Below, in pieces: positions 17,301 through 25,051 of a stretch of DNA of 64,000 nt. How positions within the stretch are numbered: position 1 is the first letter of the stretch; each line of letters starts with the position of its first letter. The notes under the pieces were generated by a model, which was not told the origin of the DNA, searched no databases, and worked only from the letters and a program-made list of their open reading frames with translations. Source of the DNA: Geobacter sp. DSM 9736 (GTDB lineage: Bacteria; Desulfobacterota; Desulfuromonadia; Geobacterales; Geobacteraceae); the NCBI RefSeq assembly GCF_900187405.1, contig NZ_LT896716.1, forward strand, positions 682,001 to 746,000. The letters are read 5' to 3'. The position numbers and the translations under genes are program-made.

Positions 17301-19791
17301 CGCTGCATGCCCCGCTCCATCCGCCGAAGGTGTAACCGGTTGCAGGTGTAGCGGAGAGGGTTACGGTAGTTCCCTCGACATAGGCCTGGGAGCAGGAACC
17401 CGAGCAGTTGATGTCTGGAGCGGGGGAGGAGTGAACGGCACCGCTACCTGTGACCGATACGCTCAACAGGTGCATCAGCTGCAGGGTTACGGGGGATGAT
17501 GGTGCCGAAGCAGCTCCTGCGCCTGCTGCATTGGTTGCGGTGACTGTGAAGGTATAGGTGGTGCCGTTGACAAGGCCTGGGACGGTGATTGGGGAGGCCG
17601 TGCCGGTGGCGCTTACGTTGCCGGGGTTTGAAGTGACCGTATAGAAGATGATGGGGGAGCCGCCGTTGTCGGCGGGTGGTGTGAAGCTTACCGTTGCCTG
17701 CCCGTTTCCGGAGATAGCCGAGACTGCCGCAGGTGCGCCGGGCACGGAGATGGCGAGGTTGAACTTCTGGACCCTGTTGTTGCCGGTGTCGGCTACGAAG
17801 ACGTTGCCTGCGGCGTCAACGGCCACCCCCTGGGGAGCGCTGAACTCGCCGTTGCCCGAGCCGAGGCTTCCCCACTGCGTCAGATAGCGGCCGCTTGCAT
17901 CGAACTTCTCCACCCGGTTGTTGCCGGTATCCACAAGGAAGACGTATCCCGTGCCGTCAACCGCTATTCCCTTGGGGTTACTGAACTGGCCGTCACCGCG
18001 CCCTGACGATCCCCACTGGGCGAGGTAATTTCCGCTGCCGTCGAATTTCTGGATGCGGCTGTTGTTGTAGTCTACTACATATACGTTGCCGCCGCCGTCT
18101 ACTGCAAGCCCTCTCGGCTGGTTCAACTGGCCGTTACCGCTACCGTACGTTCCCCATTGGGAAAGATAGGCACCAGTACTGTCGAACTTCTCAATCCGGT
18201 TGTTGTAGGTGTCGGAGACGAAGATGTTTCCGGCGGCATCAACGGCCACTCCCTCCGGATAGCTGAATTCCCCAGGCCCGCTGCCGTAATAGCCCCATTC
18301 TGCTATAGGATTGCCGTTGCCGTCGAATTTCTGGATGCGGTGGTTTCCCGTATCCGCGACATACACGTTGCCATTCTGGTCGACAGCCACACCTTCAGGA
18401 GTCGTGAACTGTCCACTGTCAAATCCGGCCGAACCCCACTGTGTAATGAAGTTTCCGTTAGTGTCGAACTTTTCCACCCTGCTGTTGCTGTAATCGACCA
18501 CGTATACGTTGCCGCTCGCATCAACCGCAGTTTGGCGCGGGTTTCGAAATTCACCGTCACCGCTTCCCCCGGAGCCGAATTCGGTCACGTACGTGCCGTT
18601 GCCATCGAACTTCTGGATGCGGTTGTTGTTCGCATCAGCAACATAAACGCTGCCGGTCGAATCCAGGGAGATTGCTGAGGGAAAGTCCATCTGGCTGCTT
18701 TCCGTGCCATAGGAACCCCACTCGGATATATAGACGCCGCTGCCGTCGAACTGTTGGACTCGGTTGTTGCCCGCGTCGAGTACATATACGCCGCCTGCTC
18801 CTGCTGCTATGCTCTGCGGGTAGTTGAATTGTCCTGCGCCGCTACCAGATGTTCCCCACTGCCCGAGATAGACACCATTTCCGTCGAATTTCTGGATCCG
18901 GCTATTGGCGGTGTCGGCTACGAGAATATTTCCTGAAGGATCGACGGCCACGCCACGGGGCTGGATGAACTGGCTGTTGCCGCTGCCGTACGAGCCGAAG
19001 CGGGAAAGATATGTCCCGTTCCCGTCGAACTTCTGGATACGGTGGTTTCCTGTGTCGGCAACGAATATGTTGCCGGTGAAGTCTATGGCCAAGCTTCGCG
19101 GCTGTACGAACTGGCCGTTGCCGCTGCCGTACGACCCCCATTGCCCCAGGTATGTGCCGTTTCCATCGAATTTCTGGACTCGGCTGTTGTTGGTGTCCGC
19201 AACATATACGTTCCCTGCTGCGTCTACGGCTATGCCCCGCGGCTGGTTGAGCTGACCGTTGCCGCTGCCGTACGACCCCCACTGGGTTATGTAATGATTT
19301 CCTGCATCGAATTTCTGGATACGGTTGTTGCCCGTGTCGAGGATGAAAATATTTCCCGATATATCCACCGCCACGGCCTGGGGCGCATTGAAGTAGAAGG
19401 ACTGTGGCAATTGCGGCCAAAGTCGTTCGAAACGATAGGCAAGTGCCGGGTTTATGGAATAGGTGTGAGTGCGGACGGGTTCGGGGTTTCCAGCGATGTC
19501 TGTGGAATAAAACCTGAGATGCGAGGATGATGAAATCTCAACCGGGCCGGTGTAGATCGAATCCGGGTTACAGCCGGTGCCGAGGCAGTAGAAGGTGGTC
19601 GCACAGCCACTGCCGAATGCATCGGAGCAGGCAAGCGTCACAACCTGGGTCGTAGCGTAGACTCCCATTGCGGGTATTGGGGAGGTTACGGGAGGAGTAG
19701 TATCGGCTGCAAATGCCTTGAAACCGATAAGCGGTATGAGTACTGCCAGACAAAAACAGCTTCTGGATAGAAGCCTGAGCAGGTATTCCAA
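14305..19791 (-). CDS. Giant exported NHL/FN3/RCC1 repeat protein
   Basis: About 1828 residues. Order from the N-terminus: signal peptide (ending GFKAFA), a chitobiase C-terminal-like domain (TPPVTSPIPAMG, with two Cys pairs), 12 NHL repeats of about 47 residues, a fibronectin type III domain, an InlB-like repeat module with paired Cys, a second chitobiase-like domain, 6 more NHL repeats, another FN3 and InlB-like module, 7 RCC1 repeats (blocks like SDGTVWTWGWNGNGQLGDGT), and an 80-residue C-terminal module ending CDNVMIQ. I count the repeats as multiples of the natural propeller sizes (6 for NHL, 7 for RCC1). No catalytic site is evident; an adhesive or scaffold role at the cell surface is inferred. 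A TTG at 19791 is chosen because GGAGGAAATC precedes it; the ATG at 19815 has no such site. Confidence 0.85.
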   Translation of the reverse strand: MEYLLRLLSRSCFCLAVLIPLIGFKAFAADTTPPVTSPIPAMGVYATTQVVTLACSDAFGSGCATTFYCLGTGCNPDSIYTGPVEISSSSHLRFYSTDIAGNPEPVRTHTYSINPALAYRFERLWPQLPQSFYFNAPQAVAVDISGNIFILDTGNNRIQKFDAGNHYITQWGSYGSGNGQLNQPRGIAVDAAGNVYVADTNNSRVQKFDGNGTYLGQWGSYGSGNGQFVQPRSLAIDFTGNIFVADTGNHRIQKFDGNGTYLSRFGSYGSGNSQFIQPRGVAVDPSGNILVADTANSRIQKFDGNGVYLGQWGTSGSGAGQFNYPQSIAAGAGGVYVLDAGNNRVQQFDGSGVYISEWGSYGTESSQMDFPSAISLDSTGSVYVADANNNRIQKFDGNGTYVTEFGSGGSGDGEFRNPRQTAVDASGNVYVVDYSNSRVEKFDTNGNFITQWGSAGFDSGQFTTPEGVAVDQNGNVYVADTGNHRIQKFDGNGNPIAEWGYYGSGPGEFSYPEGVAVDAAGNIFVSDTYNNRIEKFDSTGAYLSQWGTYGSGNGQLNQPRGLAVDGGGNVYVVDYNNSRIQKFDGSGNYLAQWGSSGRGDGQFSNPKGIAVDGTGYVFLVDTGNNRVEKFDASGRYLTQWGSLGSGNGEFSAPQGVAVDAAGNVFVADTGNNRVQKFNLAISVPGAPAAVSAISGNGQATVSFTPPADNGGSPIIFYTVTSNPGNVSATGTASPITVPGLVNGTTYTFTVTATNAAGAGAASAPSSPVTLQLMHLLSVSVTGSGAVHSSPAPDINCSGSCSQAYVEGTTVTLSATPATGYTFGGWSGACSGTGACSITMDQPKSASATFVADLTPPQTTASPGAGTYRSAQSVVLTCTDGESGCGATYYCTGSGCTPTTPYSGPIPIAATSVLRFYSTDLAANAQAVQTLPYTIDPALVYAFQYLWAQTQPQGVALDASGNLYVADTTNHRVRKFDSTGTLLTQWGSFGAGNGQFDAPQAVAVDGSGNVFVADTGNNRIQKFSAAGVYTAQWGSLGSGNGQLSGPQGIAVDGTGNVIVADTGNNRIQKFNASGGYLAQWGASGTGIGQFSGPQAVAADGAGNVFVADTGNNRIQKFNASGSYLTQWGSLGSGNGQLSAPQAIAADGAGNVFVVDTGNNRVEKFDASGRYLTQWGSLGSGNGEFSAPQGVAVDAAGNVFVADTGNNRVQKFNLAISVPGAPAAVSAISGNGQATVSFTPPADNGGSPIIFYTVTSNPGNVSATGTASPITVPGLVNGTTYTFTVTATNAAGAGAASAPSSPVTLQLMHLLSVSVTGSGAVHSSPAPDINCSGSCSQAYVEGTTVTLSATPATGYTFGGWSGCDIAQGNSCTVTISRATSVSTRFDPIPSFGFVAVAGGSSHSGGVKSDGTVWMWGKNGSGQLGDGTMSNRSHPVQVPGLSAVTAISLGYDHTVALKSDGTVWTWGWNGNGQLGDGTTANRTLPVQVPGLSGIAAIAAGYDHTLALKNDGTIWAWGWNGDGQLGDGTNTIRHTPVLVNGISGVTSVAAGGYHSSALKNDGTAWSWGANDYGQLGEGSTTGSLTPVQVSGLSGITAIVAGGAHSGALKNDGSVWMWGWNYYGQLGDGTNTDRKRPVQLTALTGVTELGAGYSHTVAKKFDGTVSTWGWNYYGQLGDGTATNSREPLQVPGIAAVRAIAAGGYHTMAIVTDGTLWGWGDNGTGQLGDGTAIGKRSFPVQVDISVRLSRQGQPDLFFPSFSAALAAVPQDSLALLTTWQKPYVESITVDKPGTTVTIGSAFDASYAEPLGPTVLKGTVTVKSGTLICDNVMIQ
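15713..16299. repeat. 587-bp perfect direct repeat, copy 1 (inside giant gene)
   Basis: This stretch is base-for-base identical, as far as I can read, to 17312-17898, offset by 1599 bases in the same orientation. It codes for the last NHL repeat, the FN3 domain and most of the InlB-like module. Flanking sequence diverges sharply at both edges. Confidence 0.93.
17312..17898. repeat. 587-bp perfect direct repeat, copy 2 (inside giant gene)
   Basis: Partner of 15713-16299. The first mismatch beyond the right edge is at 16300/17899 (G against A). Identity at synonymous positions points to a recent duplication or gene conversion. Confidence 0.93.
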
Positions 19792-20194
19792 GATTTCCTC
19801 CGTATGATGAACCATGCGAGTAATAATAATTAGATTAAGTAAATGTATGTGTACGTAAACTGCCAGACACTGTACGTTATATGACGGTTAATTGTAACTA
19901 ATTAACTGTCTTGGTGCTGTTTTCGTACGTGTAAGGGGGCGGTGGTGGCGAAAACCCTTTTTCCGAAGATTTGAACATTTATTCAGCACGTAACGTGCAT
20001 AAAAGGCTGAGCAATATGCACGCCACCCCCATTGCGAATAGAGGCAGGCACGGCATCAGGATTAGAATTCTACATGTGGGGATTTTTGATAGATGTTAAA
20101 ACGGAGGGAGCAGGCGGGATTTCAGAGTTAAAGTACTCCGGACAGAGGTACCGTACTCCAATGATGAACCCGCTAGTTACGGCAGACCCTGGAT
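19792..20194. other. Intergenic region with palindromes, no gene seen
   Basis: This roughly 400-base stretch separates the giant protein gene from the tetraheme cytochrome gene; both are on the minus strand. It is AT-rich compared with its surroundings and must hold the promoter of the giant gene. It contains a perfect palindrome GTTAATT-GTAACT-AATTAAC at 19887-19906 and two TGTACGT motifs exactly 21 bases apart (19850 and 19871). These may be operator sites. I see no ORF or RNA gene that I can support. Confidence 0.45.
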
Positions 20195-20920
20195 CTACTT
20201 GTTGTGGCATGCAAAGCACAGCTGGGAATGGTCATTTTCGATTCTGAGAAAGTTTCCGCTGCTCCCAGGGTCATGAACTCTGTGGCAACTGGCGCACTCG
20301 AACATGTTCGAATCGAGACCATAGAGGAAATTCTGAGATTTTGTCGCGCCGGTTCTGGCGAGTGCGTTGAATGCTGTCATTACATGTGAAGGCGGATTGA
20401 GTCCGTCGTCTTCCTCGTATGCCAGGTTGTAGTCAAAGGCGATGGGATGTGAATTCTTGAGGTCGAAGCCCAGGCCCGGATTCTCATATGCCCGTTGGGG
20501 AATGCGAAGCTCGAATATTCCCTGTGCGACAGCACCTCTTTGGCTGGGAATCGTAGGATTTACTTTCACGTCTCCCATGGCCGTTATTCCGTCATGGCAA
20601 CTCATGCAGAACAGGGATATGCTCTGAGATTCCATGACCCGCGTGCTGCGCACGACGGAACTGAGGGTGGGGCTGTTGTAGAGCCGGAACAAGTATGCCG
20701 AAGGATTGTTCCTGTTCCATAGAGGGACCGCTTCTACCGTATTGTGCGGAGTATGGCAGTAGACGCAGATCTCGGCACGTTGGTTGGACTGATCCAGAGT
20801 GGAAAGGTCATGCTTGCTTCCCCTGATTCTGCCGGGGACCGTGGTAGGTGTGGGGGCTCCTTCTGCAAATGCGGCGGCAAACAAAACCAGGAGCCCCATC
20901 ATACGCAAGCTGTTCTTCAT
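20195..20920 (-). CDS. Exported tetraheme c-type cytochrome
   Basis: A 241-residue protein with a signal peptide (MKNSLRMMGLLVLFAAAFAEG) and four CXXCH heme motifs with Cys at residues 52, 105, 209 and 235 (CVYCH, CMSCH, CASCH, CFACH). The spacing and the surrounding phrases ICVYCHTPHN, VPLWNRNNPSAY, CMSCHDGITA and NSHPIAFDYN recur in the cytochrome at 33168, so the two are paralogs. A periplasmic or extracellular electron-transfer role is expected. RBS AAAGGACACCC precedes the ATG. It is divergent from the RCC1 gene, with 170 bases between the starts, and lies between two giant repeat proteins. Confidence 0.9.
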   Translation of the reverse strand: MKNSLRMMGLLVLFAAAFAEGAPTPTTVPGRIRGSKHDLSTLDQSNQRAEICVYCHTPHNTVEAVPLWNRNNPSAYLFRLYNSPTLSSVVRSTRVMESQSISLFCMSCHDGITAMGDVKVNPTIPSQRGAVAQGIFELRIPQRAYENPGLGFDLKNSHPIAFDYNLAYEEDDGLNPPSHVMTAFNALARTGATKSQNFLYGLDSNMFECASCHRVHDPGSSGNFLRIENDHSQLCFACHNK

Positions 20921-21087
20921 GTGGGTGTCCTTTTGTTGTGTTATTAGCTTTTGCTAATTATACACCCTGAAGCCATTATGAAAAGATGAGGATGTAACGC
21001 GTGGATGTTTTTATTGATTCACTTCATGTGCTGTCTAAATCCAGGAGCAGGATAGTGCCCTTCCAGCGCTGCTGGAGGAGCTTTGCG

Positions 21088-24000
21088 GTGCGGTTGGTGC
21101 CTTTGCTTGCAACGGTTCTTTTCCTGGCAGCTAACACAGCTCATGCTGCTACACCTCAGATTGCCGCCGGCGCTCGATTCACCATTGCCTTGAAAAGTGA
21201 TGGTACGCTTCTCTCCTGGGGGGAGAACAGTAGCGGTCAACTGGGAGAAGGATCTTTAGAGGAGAGAAGGTCCCCAGTGCCTATCCCCGGCTTTTCAGGT
21301 GTGGTCGCCATTGCTGCCGGTAATGACCACGTGGTGGCTCTGAAAGAGGATGGCTCCGTTTGGACCTGGGGAGGAAACGATTACGGCCAGCTGGGGAACG
21401 GCACGACCACCGACAGCAGTACACCGATCCAAGTTCCGGGGCTTTCAGGCGTTTCGGCGGTTGCTGCGGGCATGTTTCACACACTGATCCTGAAGACCGA
21501 CGGGACAGTTTGGTCGTGGGGGCACAACGGCTACGGCCAGCTCGGTGACGGTACAAGTACTGGGCAAAAATCTCCCGTTAAGATTCCGGGAGTGTCGGGT
21601 GTTTCCGCTATTGCCGCAGGTGGCTTTCACACCTTGTTGCTTAATAGTGACGGAACCGTCAGCGCGTGCGGCGACAATGCCGGAGGGCAGCTGGGCGACG
21701 GTACGTTTAGGGAGTCGGCTATGCCTGTGACCGTAGCGGGTCTAGGCAGAGTCGTCGCGCTCTCTGCCGGTGCCGGACACAGTCTCGCCCTTCGGGACGA
21801 CGGGACCGTATGGGCGTGGGGTGATAACTCCCGTGGGCAACTTGGAGACGGCACGACATCAAACAGAGCGCTCCCGGGAAAGGTGCAACTGCTGGAAGAC
21901 GTAACCGTCATCGAAGGCGGCGATGGCCACAGCATCGCCGTAAAGGCCGACGGGACGGTATGGGCGTGGGGTGAAAACGACCACGGCCAACTGGGCGACG
22001 GGACTACTGGTGCCCGTACGGCTCCGGAGCAGGTGGAAAGTCTAATCGGAATTCTTACGGCCGGTTGCGGCGGAAGTCATACCGTTGCCATAACCGGAGG
22101 CGGAAGCGTATGGACATGGGGGAACAATTCCAATGGCCAGCTGGGTAACGGTGACAGCACTTTCAAGCCTGGTTTCGTGCGGGTTCCCAATGTGACGGCA
22201 CTCCGGGTTGCCGGGGGGGGCGCTCATACAGTAGCTCTGATAAATGACCGAACAGTCGCGGCATGGGGGAAAAACGCATCGGGTCAACTGGGGGACGGAA
22301 CCACCGCAGGCCGCTCGACGCCGAGGGCTGTTATCGGGCTTTCCAACATCGTTGCGGTTGCGGCTGGAGCCGACCATTCTCTGGCACTCAAGGATGACGG
22401 CTCGGTATGGACCTGGGGCGCCAACTATTTCGGGCAGCTTGGGGATGGAACATTATCCGACAGCAGCAGCCCCATTCAGGTTCAGGGACTTGCCGGAATC
22501 ATCGCCATTGCGGCCGGAGACGGGTTTTCCCTCGCTTTGAAAAGCGACGGTTCCGTGTGGGGGTGGGGAGGAAACTATGCGGGGCAACTCGGCGACGGGT
22601 CCAAGACCGACAGGCCGCTTCCCGTCAGGGTGACCGGTCTGTCGAGAATTTATTCAATCGCTGCCGGGTACCTCCACGCCGTGGCTCTTCGCGACGACGG
22701 AACGGTCTGGACGTGGGGCAGCAACCGCTATGGCCAGCTGGGCGATGGCACTTTTACATCTAGCACAGTACCCATACAGGCTGCCGTAGCCAGCGTTACC
22801 GCTATAGCTGCGGGGGACAATCACGTTGTTGCACGTATCCAGGACAAAACTATCAGAGCGTGGGGTGCCAATGAGTCTGGGCAAATTGGAGACGGCACTG
22901 TCAAGCCACCGGGAATGGATATCACTCCTTCACTTCCTGTAGAAGTAGTCGGGATGAATGGAGTGACTGCTGTCGCTGCCGGAACCAGCCACAGCCTGGC
23001 CTTTAGGGAGGACGGAACACTCTGGGGGTGGGGCGGAAGCATGACGGGGGAGCTCGGAGGAGCCGGACCTTCCCTAATAGCAGTTCAGCTGCCTGGGATA
23101 TCTAATGTTGCGGCGATTTCCGCCGGTGATGCTCATTCAATTGTCGTCGACGGCGCCGGGAGCATCTGGAGCACAGGGAATAACGACTACGGCGAGTTGG
23201 GGGACGGTACTCCCTATCTGCCGATGATGCTCTCCGGGGTCTTTTTGCTGCAGGACTCAACTCCTCCCGTGACGACTGCGGCACCGGGAGAAGGAACATA
23301 CCTCGATTCGGTGACGGTGGTGCTCAGAACGAACGAACCTGCAACAATACGCTGTACCCTCGACGGAACTGATCCGACTGCCGCATCGGCCACGTATACC
23401 GAACCCATAACACTGACTGCTTCCACCATGCTGAAGTGCTTCGCCGTAGACGTGACGGGTAATGCGGAGCCTGTGCGTACCTTCAGCTACAATGTACAGC
23501 CGTCGGTGCTTCTGAGCATCTTTCAGCAGGGGACGGGGGGCGGCACCGTCAACCTTGCGGGTGCCGGTAGCTGTTCCACCAGTTGCACCCAGGCTTTTGC
23601 CTCAGGAAGCAGCGTCTCCCTCTCTCCCGTTGCGGATTCCCAATCCCTCTTCAAGGCCTGGAGCGGTTGCGACTCTCTTGCAGGTTTTACCTGCATGGTG
23701 ACTATGAATACGTCACGAACAATCACTGCGACCTTCAATCGCGCATTCCCACTTAATCTTTCAATAGCGGGATCAGGCAGTGCCACGGTCAGCCTCTCCA
23801 CGGGGAGCGCTTGCTCTGCGAACTGTTCACATCTGGCGGAAGAAGGGGCGGTAGTCGCGTTGACCCCTCTCCTCGGTTCCGGCTCCTTAATAACCAGCTG
23901 GGTTGGTTGTGACTCCATTTCCGGGGACGTTTGCTCCGTCACGATGTCCTCGGCAAAGAACGTCACACTGAATGTCGTTCAGCGCTATCCGCTGGACCTT

Positions 24001-24939
24001 TCCATGTCAGGTTCCGGAACCGTCAACTTCTCAGTCGGTGGGAGCTGCAGCGGCGCCTGCACCAATACCTATGCAAGTGGCACGACCGTCGTCCTCAATG
24101 CGGTGGCCGTGTCAGGTTCCATTCTGGACAACTGGCAGGGATGTGATTTCGCCGCCGGTACTTCCTGTACTGTTACGGTTACCTCCCCGAGGCAGGTCGC
24201 GGCTACTTTCGCACCCGCCAACCAGCTCAACCTTGCTTTTTCCGGAACCGGAAGCGGAACTGTCAGCTTCTCTACGGGGGATAGCTGCTCGGCCGGTTGC
24301 AGCAGGCAGGTGAGCAGCCTCGCCACCGTGACCCTTACCCCCGTTCCTTCAGCAAGCTCCTATTTTTCCGGTTGGTCCGGGTGTGATAGCGTTGCGGGGA
24401 ACGTTTGCACCGTTGCCATGTCCTCGGTCAGAAACGTCACCGCTTCCTTCGGGCCGACCTTCCAGCTCTCCGTAGCCCTTGTCGAAAGCGGGACGGTTTC
24501 CTACTCCACGGGAGGAAGCTGCTCCTCGAATTGCAGCACAGCAATGCCCTGGGGATCCTCTGTGGTGCTGACCGCGGTGCCCTCGGCTCGGACCGTCTTC
24601 GACGGCTGGAGCGGTTGCGATACTACCAACGGAACTCAATGTACTGTGAGCATGACCGGAAACCGTTCTGCGACCGCCCTTTTCGGTTACCTCGTCAGGA
24701 CCTCACTCGGCGGGTACCCTGAACCCCAGGAAGCGTACAGTGCAGTTCCTCCTGCCGGCATTCTCCGGCTGAGAGATGCTCTTTTCGGAACAGGACTCAA
24801 TTTGGACCGCGACATTGCTGTTACGCTTCGTGGTGGATATGACAGTTCCTATTCCACAATCGTCGGCATGAGCACTCTGAGTGGCGTGCTTACGGTTGAA
24901 AGAGGGACGGCGCAGTTAGAATACCTGGTCATACGATAG
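21088..24939 (+). CDS. Giant exported RCC1/InlB-like repeat protein
   Basis: About 1283 residues. After a compact signal peptide (ending AANTAHA) come 14 RCC1 repeats of about 50 residues (pattern VAIAAGNDHVVALKEDGSVW, then TWG...GQLGDGT), one chitobiase C-terminal-like domain (TPPVTTAAPGEGTY), five InlB-like modules of about 78 residues each with four Cys (for example GGSCSGACTNTY and later WSGCDS...CTVTM), and a C-terminal module ending in VERGTAQLEYLVIR that is related to the end of the protein at 14305. Fourteen blades would build two 7-bladed propellers. It is probably a surface or secreted protein of unknown ligand. GTG 21088 is chosen because GGAGGAG lies seven bases ahead; the in-frame GTG at 21001 would add 29 residues. 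Confidence 0.82.
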   Translation: MRLVPLLATVLFLAANTAHAATPQIAAGARFTIALKSDGTLLSWGENSSGQLGEGSLEERRSPVPIPGFSGVVAIAAGNDHVVALKEDGSVWTWGGNDYGQLGNGTTTDSSTPIQVPGLSGVSAVAAGMFHTLILKTDGTVWSWGHNGYGQLGDGTSTGQKSPVKIPGVSGVSAIAAGGFHTLLLNSDGTVSACGDNAGGQLGDGTFRESAMPVTVAGLGRVVALSAGAGHSLALRDDGTVWAWGDNSRGQLGDGTTSNRALPGKVQLLEDVTVIEGGDGHSIAVKADGTVWAWGENDHGQLGDGTTGARTAPEQVESLIGILTAGCGGSHTVAITGGGSVWTWGNNSNGQLGNGDSTFKPGFVRVPNVTALRVAGGGAHTVALINDRTVAAWGKNASGQLGDGTTAGRSTPRAVIGLSNIVAVAAGADHSLALKDDGSVWTWGANYFGQLGDGTLSDSSSPIQVQGLAGIIAIAAGDGFSLALKSDGSVWGWGGNYAGQLGDGSKTDRPLPVRVTGLSRIYSIAAGYLHAVALRDDGTVWTWGSNRYGQLGDGTFTSSTVPIQAAVASVTAIAAGDNHVVARIQDKTIRAWGANESGQIGDGTVKPPGMDITPSLPVEVVGMNGVTAVAAGTSHSLAFREDGTLWGWGGSMTGELGGAGPSLIAVQLPGISNVAAISAGDAHSIVVDGAGSIWSTGNNDYGELGDGTPYLPMMLSGVFLLQDSTPPVTTAAPGEGTYLDSVTVVLRTNEPATIRCTLDGTDPTAASATYTEPITLTASTMLKCFAVDVTGNAEPVRTFSYNVQPSVLLSIFQQGTGGGTVNLAGAGSCSTSCTQAFASGSSVSLSPVADSQSLFKAWSGCDSLAGFTCMVTMNTSRTITATFNRAFPLNLSIAGSGSATVSLSTGSACSANCSHLAEEGAVVALTPLLGSGSLITSWVGCDSISGDVCSVTMSSAKNVTLNVVQRYPLDLSMSGSGTVNFSVGGSCSGACTNTYASGTTVVLNAVAVSGSILDNWQGCDFAAGTSCTVTVTSPRQVAATFAPANQLNLAFSGTGSGTVSFSTGDSCSAGCSRQVSSLATVTLTPVPSASSYFSGWSGCDSVAGNVCTVAMSSVRNVTASFGPTFQLSVALVESGTVSYSTGGSCSSNCSTAMPWGSSVVLTAVPSARTVFDGWSGCDTTNGTQCTVSMTGNRSATALFGYLVRTSLGGYPEPQEAYSAVPPAGILRLRDALFGTGLNLDRDIAVTLRGGYDSSYSTIVGMSTLSGVLTVERGTAQLEYLVIR

Positions 24940-24977
24940 TTCAGGGAGCCGCTTTCATTGCGGAAGCGGCTCCTGAA
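24940..24977 (+). terminator. Terminator hairpin
   Basis: TTCAG...GAGCCGCTT at 24940-24954 pairs with AAGCGGCTCCTGAA at 24964-24977, with one bulged G. A short T-rich stretch (TGTTTTCT) follows. It ends the RCC1 gene directly after its stop codon. Confidence 0.8.
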
Positions 24978-25051
24978 TGTTTTCTGTCCCCCCCTTTACA
25001 ATGTCCTGACGTTTACGCTATGGTAGCCACGATCATCCAGTCGAGGTTTCT

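Noticed and set aside
14305-24939. CRISPR array, suggested by the periodic repeats
   Set aside because: The periodicity is about 140-150 bases, matches protein repeats of 47-50 residues and lies inside open frames; there are no identical short repeats with unique spacers and no cas genes.
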